Origin: an uncultured Alphaproteobacteria bacterium
GTDB taxonomy: Bacteria; Pseudomonadota; Alphaproteobacteria; HIMB59; GCA-002718135
Length of the DNA: 32,948 nt
Direction of reading: 5' to 3'
Assembly (NCBI GenBank): GCA_902537325.1
Contig: CACBAT010000016.1
Coordinates: 1-32,948 of the forward strand
Part shown: piece after piece, positions 26,393 through 32,948 of the stretch
Layout: every line of letters begins with the position of its first letter
Position numbering within the stretch: position 1 is the first letter of the stretch
The notes under the pieces: model-generated
Seen by the model: the letters and a program-made list of their open reading frames with translations, nothing else
Databases searched by the model: none
Told to the model about the DNA's origin: nothing
Made by a program: the position numbers and the translations under genes

Positions 26393-26863
26393 ATGCAAAA
26401 AAAATATAGAAAATGTGTGGGAATGATTATTCTCAACACAAAAAATCAGGTTTTAGTTGGCAAAAGATTAGATAATCCCAGCGGGTATTGGCAAATGCCC
26501 CAAGGTGGTATTGATGAAAATGAAAATCCTGAAGAAGCAGTTTGGAGAGAAATGATGGAAGAAATTGGTACTAATAAAGCATCCTTAATTGCTTCATCTA
26601 AAGAATGGATATCCTATGACATACCAAGTGAAATTTTAAGCACTTTACCCTGGGGAAATGAGTATATGGGTCAAATTCAAAAATGGTTTTTATTTAACTT
26701 TAATGGAGATGATAGAGATATAAATGTAGGAACAGAAAATCCTGAATTTAGTGATTGGAAATGGATGAATTACGACGAAATTACTCATAATGCAGTACCA
26801 TTTAAAAAAAATGTTTATCAGAAAATTCAAAGTGAATTTAAAAAAGTTCTAACAGATGTTTAA
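26393..26863 (+). CDS. rppH: RNA pyrophosphohydrolase (Nudix)
   Basis: A cytosolic Nudix enzyme that removes pyrophosphate from mRNA 5' ends and starts decay, or hydrolyses dinucleoside polyphosphates in the invertase-related view. The 156-residue protein has Y-W-Q-M-P-Q-G-G-I-D (32-41) and the Nudix box spanning 38-60, with R52-E-x2-E-E core. The R-Y-R/K-K-x-V-G-M-I-I-L-N start is typical of alphaproteobacterial RppH. It overlaps the amidohydrolase gene by 8 nt (ATGTTTAA). Confidence 0.92.
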   Translation: MQKKYRKCVGMIILNTKNQVLVGKRLDNPSGYWQMPQGGIDENENPEEAVWREMMEEIGTNKASLIASSKEWISYDIPSEILSTLPWGNEYMGQIQKWFLFNFNGDDRDINVGTENPEFSDWKWMNYDEITHNAVPFKKNVYQKIQSEFKKVLTDV

Positions 26864-27890
26864 TGAAAATCCTGAATTAATAATCACAAGCTTAGATAAA
26901 CAAATATGGGATGAAGAGTTAGAAAACTTTGTTCCTCAAAATATTTTTGATGTTCATACCCATATTTATAAATGGAGTTTTAATCAAGATCCTAAAAAAG
27001 ATATTGGTGAAAGAAATTTTCAAGGAAAATATTTTAGTGAAGTATCTATGAGATTTGCAGATCAAGTAGATCAATTACTTATGCCTAATAGAGTTGTAAA
27101 CAGGTTAAGTTTTCCTTTTCCATTCAAATATCCATGTAACTTTGAAGGTTCAAATGAATATATTTTAGAACAAACTAAAACACTTACTGAAAATAAGTGC
27201 TTAATTTTAATTAACCCAAATATGGATAAAAATTATATTGAAGGGCTTTTATTAAAAAATAACATTAAAGGCTTTAAACCATATAGATTTTATTCAAAAA
27301 CAAAGGATACAATTAATTGCAAAATTTTAGATTTTATAACTGAAGAGCAAATAGAAATTGCAGATAAATTTGGACTTATTATTATGATGCATTTAGCAAA
27401 AAAGGATGCAATTGCCGATGATGATAATATTAATGACCTAATTTATTTGAGTGATAAATATCCTAACGTTAAATGGATACTTGCTCACTGTGCTAGAAGT
27501 TATTCTGCTTGGGCGTTAGAAAAAGGAATTAAGAAAATTAGAGATTTAAAAAATATTTGGTATGATTGTTCTACAGTATGTGAATCTGATTCAATTGACG
27601 CTCTGTATCAAGGTGTTGGTCTTGAAAAAATAATGTATGGATCTGATGATATGATAGGGAGAATGAGAGGGAAATATATTACTTTTGGGAAAGCTTGGTC
27701 TGCAATAAATTTTGATAATCATAATTTAACTCTAAGTCATTGTGATGATCGAATGACATTTATTAGATACGAACAATTAAGAGCAATGAAAAGAGGAATT
27801 CGAAATGGCAAAATAACGGAAAGTGAAAAGCAGGGTCTTTTTTATAATAATGCAAAAAATTTAATAGACTCTGTTAATTCTAGAAATTAA
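26856..27890 (+). CDS. Amidohydrolase-superfamily protein (Amidohydro_2-like)
   Basis: A 344-residue metal-dependent hydrolase-like TIM-barrel protein. Candidate metal ligands are H34 and H36 (F-D-V-H-T-H-I-Y), a histidine in M-M-H-L-A (about 179), a histidine in I-L-A-H-C-A-R-S-Y (about 210) and an aspartate in Y-G-S-D-D (about 262). The arrangement fits the Amidohydro_2 group (decarboxylases, lactonases, dihydroorotase-like), with some resemblance to uronate isomerase-like proteins; I cannot name a substrate. It overlaps rppH by 8 nt and shares its stop tetranucleotide TTAA (27887-27890) with convergent atpC. Its position in the rppH/atp region is not one I recognise as conserved. Confidence 0.72.
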   Translation: MFNENPELIITSLDKQIWDEELENFVPQNIFDVHTHIYKWSFNQDPKKDIGERNFQGKYFSEVSMRFADQVDQLLMPNRVVNRLSFPFPFKYPCNFEGSNEYILEQTKTLTENKCLILINPNMDKNYIEGLLLKNNIKGFKPYRFYSKTKDTINCKILDFITEEQIEIADKFGLIIMMHLAKKDAIADDDNINDLIYLSDKYPNVKWILAHCARSYSAWALEKGIKKIRDLKNIWYDCSTVCESDSIDALYQGVGLEKIMYGSDDMIGRMRGKYITFGKAWSAINFDNHNLTLSHCDDRMTFIRYEQLRAMKRGIRNGKITESEKQGLFYNNAKNLIDSVNSRN

Positions 27891-28284
27891 ATTTTATCAT
27901 AAAAACTTACAGTTATAGCTTCTAATTTAGCTTTGGCTATCGACAGTTGCTCTTCTGATTCTTTACTTTCCTTACTACCTAATTCTTCAATTTCTTTTTC
28001 AATTGAAGACTTGTCTAAAGAATTTAGTTCAACTACACTTTCTGCAAGAACGATACATTTCTCTGGATTAATTTCAGCAAAACCACCTGATACAAAAAAT
28101 GATTTAACTAAATTTTTATCCTCTCTATAAACCATCACTCTTCCAGGTCTTAATGAGGACATTACTTGACTATGTCCAGGTAAGACACCCAGATCACCAT
28201 CTTTGCCTGGAATAATAATAGTTCCAACATCATCATTAAAGATGAGGTTTTCTGGAGAAACTAAATCAAAAGAAATTGTTGCCA

Positions 28285-28285
<1 letters not shown>
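27887..28285 (-). CDS. atpC: ATP synthase F1 epsilon subunit
   Basis: The rotor-stalk subunit that couples gamma to the c-ring and can brake ATP hydrolysis. The 132-residue protein has the N-terminal beta-sandwich (V-S-P-E-N-L-I-F, G-D-L-G-V-L-P-G-H motif at about 31-39) and a C-terminal helical hairpin. It is the last gene of the atpHAGDC set and is coupled to atpD by a TAATG overlap. The stop overlaps that of the convergent amidohydrolase gene. Confidence 0.95.
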
Positions 28286-30610
<2,325 letters not shown>

Positions 30611-30613
30611 AGG

Positions 30614-32149
30614 TTAGTTACTTGCAAACTTTCCAACCAAATCATCTAAGATTGATTTTAATTTATCATCATTTTCTTTAGATAATTCTTTTTCATTGGC
30701 AATTGCATCTAATAAATCACTATGCTTAGTTCTAATCTCATTTAAAACTTCTGCTTCAAACTTGACTACACCGCCTACTGCAACTTTATCAAGATATCCG
30801 CGCACACCAGCATAAATAGATACAACTTGCTCCGAAACCGTTAGTGGTGAATACTGACCTTGTTTTAAGATTTCAACTAGTCTTGCACCACGATCAAGTA
30901 ATTGTTTCGTTGAAGCGTCTAAGTCTGATGCAAACTGTGCAAAAGCAGCCATCTCACGATATTGAGCTAATTCAAGTTTTACAGGACCAGCAATTTTTTT
31001 CATTGCTTTTGTTTGAGCTGCAGAACCAACACGACTTACGGAAAGACCAACGTTAATAGCAGGACGAATACCAGCAAAAAATAAGTTTGTTTCTAAAAAT
31101 ATTTGTCCATCAGTAATGGAAATAACATTTGTTGGAATATAAGCAGATAAATCTCCTGCTTGAGTTTCAATAATTGGAAGGGCGGTCAAACTTCCACCAC
31201 CATGTTCATCACTCATTTTGGCAGCTCTTTCTAAAAGACGACTATGAATGTAAAATACATCTCCGGGATATGCTTCACGTCCTGGAGGTCTTCTTAATAA
31301 TAGAGACATCTGTCTGTAAGCGACAGCTTGCTTTGATAAATCATCATAAACAATTAATGCATGCATACCGTTATCTCTAAAATACTCACCCATTGTACAG
31401 CCAGTATAAGCAGACAAAAATTGCAACGGTGCAGGCTCTGATGCAGTTGCAGATACAACAATTGTATATTCCATTGCACCATTATCTTCTAGTGTTTTTA
31501 CAATTTGAGCAACTGTTGATCTTTTCTGACCAATTGCGACATAGATACAATATAACTTTTCTTTTTCATTATCTGATTGATTTACAGATTTTTGATTTAA
31601 GATGGTATCAATAGCAACAGCAGTTTTACCTGTTTGTCTGTCACCAATGATTAATTCACGTTGTCCTCTTCCAACTGGAACAAGAGCATCAAGTGCTTTA
31701 ATACCTGTCTGCATAGGTTCAGATACACTTTGACGAGGAATAATACCTGGAGCTTTTAATTCAATTCTTCTCTTTTCAGAAGATTGAATAGGACCTTTAC
31801 CATCAATAGGATTTCCTAAACCATCAACAACACGTCCTAACAATTCTTTTCCAACAGGAACGTCAACAATTTCTCCTGTACGTTTAACTGTATCACCTTC
31901 TTTAATTCCAGTATCATCACCAAAGATTGAAACACCTACGTTATCCATTTCAAGGTTGAGAGCCATACCTTTAATGCCGCCTGGGAATTCTACCATCTCT
32001 CCAGCTTGTACTTGATCAAGACCATACACACGTGCAATTCCGTCTCCAACACTTAGTACTGTTCCAACTTCAGCAACATCCGCTTTAGTTTCAAAATTAG
32101 CTATTTGGTCTTTAATTACAGAAGATATTTCTGCAGCTTTAATTTCCAT
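30614..32149 (-). CDS. atpA: ATP synthase F1 alpha subunit
   Basis: The non-catalytic nucleotide-binding subunit of the F1 head, 511 residues. The P-loop is G-D-R-Q-T-G-K-T (about 169-176), followed by Y-V-A-I-G-Q-K, the D-D-L-S-K-Q-A-x-A-Y-R-Q segment and the S-R-V-G-S-A-A-Q signature. A strong ribosome site (AGGGGG) is contained in the end of atpH, whose stop overlaps the atpA start as TAATG, so translation is coupled. Confidence 0.98.
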   Translation of the reverse strand: MEIKAAEISSVIKDQIANFETKADVAEVGTVLSVGDGIARVYGLDQVQAGEMVEFPGGIKGMALNLEMDNVGVSIFGDDTGIKEGDTVKRTGEIVDVPVGKELLGRVVDGLGNPIDGKGPIQSSEKRRIELKAPGIIPRQSVSEPMQTGIKALDALVPVGRGQRELIIGDRQTGKTAVAIDTILNQKSVNQSDNEKEKLYCIYVAIGQKRSTVAQIVKTLEDNGAMEYTIVVSATASEPAPLQFLSAYTGCTMGEYFRDNGMHALIVYDDLSKQAVAYRQMSLLLRRPPGREAYPGDVFYIHSRLLERAAKMSDEHGGGSLTALPIIETQAGDLSAYIPTNVISITDGQIFLETNLFFAGIRPAINVGLSVSRVGSAAQTKAMKKIAGPVKLELAQYREMAAFAQFASDLDASTKQLLDRGARLVEILKQGQYSPLTVSEQVVSIYAGVRGYLDKVAVGGVVKFEAEVLNEIRTKHSDLLDAIANEKELSKENDDKLKSILDDLVGKFASN

Positions 32150-32706
32150 TACGCCCCCTTCATTGCAATTTTAAGTTTATTAATTTTATTAGCTATAGAT
32201 GTATCAATCATTTTGGAACCAACCTTAACAATTAAACCACCAATAATGTCTTCATCAACATCAAAATTTAAAGATAATTTTTCACCTAAAGATTTTTTAA
32301 GTTGATTTGTAATATTATTTTTTTCATCATCAGATAATATGTTTGCTGATGTTATGTCAGCAGTAATATCACCTCTTTTTTCAGAGTTTATTTTTTTAAA
32401 TTGTAAAATTATAAAACCGATATTTGAGATTCTTTTATTGTTATCAAGAACTTTTAAAAAAGTTGTCGTAAGATTATGTAAATTTGCTTTAGAAAATAAT
32501 TTTAACAAAATATTAAGCTTCTCATCTGAATTTACTAATGGACTTTTAATTACTTGTCTCAATTCTGAACTTTCTTTCAATGCTTTTTGCACTAATTCAA
32601 AGTCATTTAGAATATCATCAATACATTTTTTTTCAGAAGCAAGATCATAGAGAGCTGCTCCGTACCTTTCAGATATTAGGTCTCCAGACAATGTATTAGA
32701 TGCCAT
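32149..32706 (-). CDS. atpH: ATP synthase F1 delta subunit (OSCP)
   Basis: The peripheral-stalk connector between F1 alpha and the b subunits, 185 residues. The N-terminal helical domain contains [10 protein letters not shown] (14-23), and the C-terminal domain has the family segment [20 protein letters not shown] (about 153-172). It is the first gene of the minus-strand atpHAGDC operon; the a, b and c subunit genes are not in the window, as usual for alphaproteobacteria. The 118-bp gap to priA upstream holds a candidate promoter. Confidence 0.95.
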   Translation of the reverse strand: MASNTLSGDLISERYGAALYDLASEKKCIDDILNDFELVQKALKESSELRQVIKSPLVNSDEKLNILLKLFSKANLHNLTTTFLKVLDNNKRISNIGFIILQFKKINSEKRGDITADITSANILSDDEKNNITNQLKKSLGEKLSLNFDVDEDIIGGLIVKVGSKMIDTSIANKINKLKIAMKGA

Positions 32707-32754
32707 AAATTATGTTCATAAGAAGTTTAGAGATAGGCTATTAACACATCAGAA

Positions 32755-32785
32755 AAAGTAGGTAAACTGTCAGTTTGTGCGTCAA
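32755..32785 (-). promoter_or_regulatory. Candidate atpH promoter region with embedded palindrome
   Basis: Read on the minus strand, TTGACG (32780-32785) and TACTTT (32755-32760) are 19 bases apart, a weak promoter-like pair upstream of atpH. The spacer contains a perfect 6+1+6 inverted repeat, AAACTG-A-CAGTTT on that strand (32764-32776), which could be a repressor site or chance. Only the sequence symmetry is directly seen. Confidence 0.3.
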
Positions 32786-32824
32786 ATGAGTTAAATTGAA
32801 GATATTTTTAAAATTGTGGGTAAA

Positions 32825-32948
32825 TTACATAAATGAATAGGGATCGACATCAATAATTAACTTTACAGAAGAAGGTAATTTAGTCTTTTCGACAATTTTT
32901 TTTGTGAATTTATTTAGATTTTTTCTACTATTACTCTTCAATAATATT
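32825..32948 (-). CDS. priA: Primosomal protein N' (PriA), C-terminal end only
   Basis: A minus-strand reading frame enters at the right edge of the window and ends in TAA at 32825-32827, covering the last 40 codons. The tail reads L-P-S-S-V-K-L-I-I-D-V-D-P-Y-S-F-M, closely matching the conserved C-terminus of the PriA replication-restart helicase (V-D-V-D-P-Y-S-F-L in many alphaproteobacteria). The position directly above atpH is the usual alphaproteobacterial order. The rest of the gene, including helicase and zinc motifs, lies outside the window. Confidence 0.85.
   Translation of the reverse strand, partial: ILLKSNSRKNLNKFTKKIVEKTKLPSSVKLIIDVDPYSFM

Overview
The window is a compact, strongly AT-rich stretch of bacterial chromosome with only housekeeping genes. 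Gene content and order point to an alphaproteobacterium: atpHAGDC below priA, argH-lptM-lysA, tyrA/hisC beside metX-metW, rplU-rpmA-obgE-proBA-nadD-rsfS-ctpA-rppH, a COQ7-type hydroxylase, and a SAM-II-type riboswitch before metX. The AT bias, gene overlaps and near-absence of intergenic DNA suggest a streamlined (possibly marine SAR11- or HIMB59-like) lineage; that placement is inference. I saw no insertion sequence, prophage, CRISPR array, rRNA or convincing intrinsic terminator. No gene-free stretch exceeds 150 bases.

Layout. 1-4.7 kb: tRNA-Leu(CAA) with an MFS gene running antisense into it, then yqaA-dsbB-coq7 on + facing HNH and esterase genes on -, a HIG1-type membrane protein and a 60-residue charged protein. 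4.7-10.8 kb: a minus-strand operon of an inverted-order beta-oxidation fusion (HAD then crotonase), an acyl-CoA ligase resembling the DmdB group, a MetY-like PLP enzyme and an alpha/beta hydrolase. 10.9-13.7 kb: argH-lptM-lysA. 13.7-14.9 kb: zinc-ribbon membrane protein and PlsC-type acyltransferase, divergent. 14.9-17.15 kb: a chorismate mutase-HisC-type aminotransferase fusion followed by a TyrA-type dehydrogenase. 17.2-19.9 kb: promoter, SAM-II riboswitch, metX-metW, gloB. 20.0-27.9 kb: rplU-rpmA-obgE-proB-proA-nadD-rsfS-ctpA-rppH and an amidohydrolase. 27.9-32.9 kb: atpHAGDC on -, with the 3' end of priA at the right edge.

How they fit together. MetX makes an acylated homoserine under SAM control. 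MetY, the usual consumer of O-acetylhomoserine, lies about 10 kb away in a lipid/thioester operon without a visible SAM switch, suggesting a link between methylated-sulfur breakdown and methionine synthesis. The chorismate mutase-aminotransferase fusion plus TyrA could carry chorismate to tyrosine, possibly via arogenate.

The points most worth following are that fusion, the MetY/DmdB-like operon, the riboswitch and its possible anti-P1 helix, and the absence of ftsEX and of envC/rlmH from two loci where related bacteria usually keep them. No wholly unknown multi-gene system is evident; the novelty lies in fusions, absences and unusual neighbourhoods.
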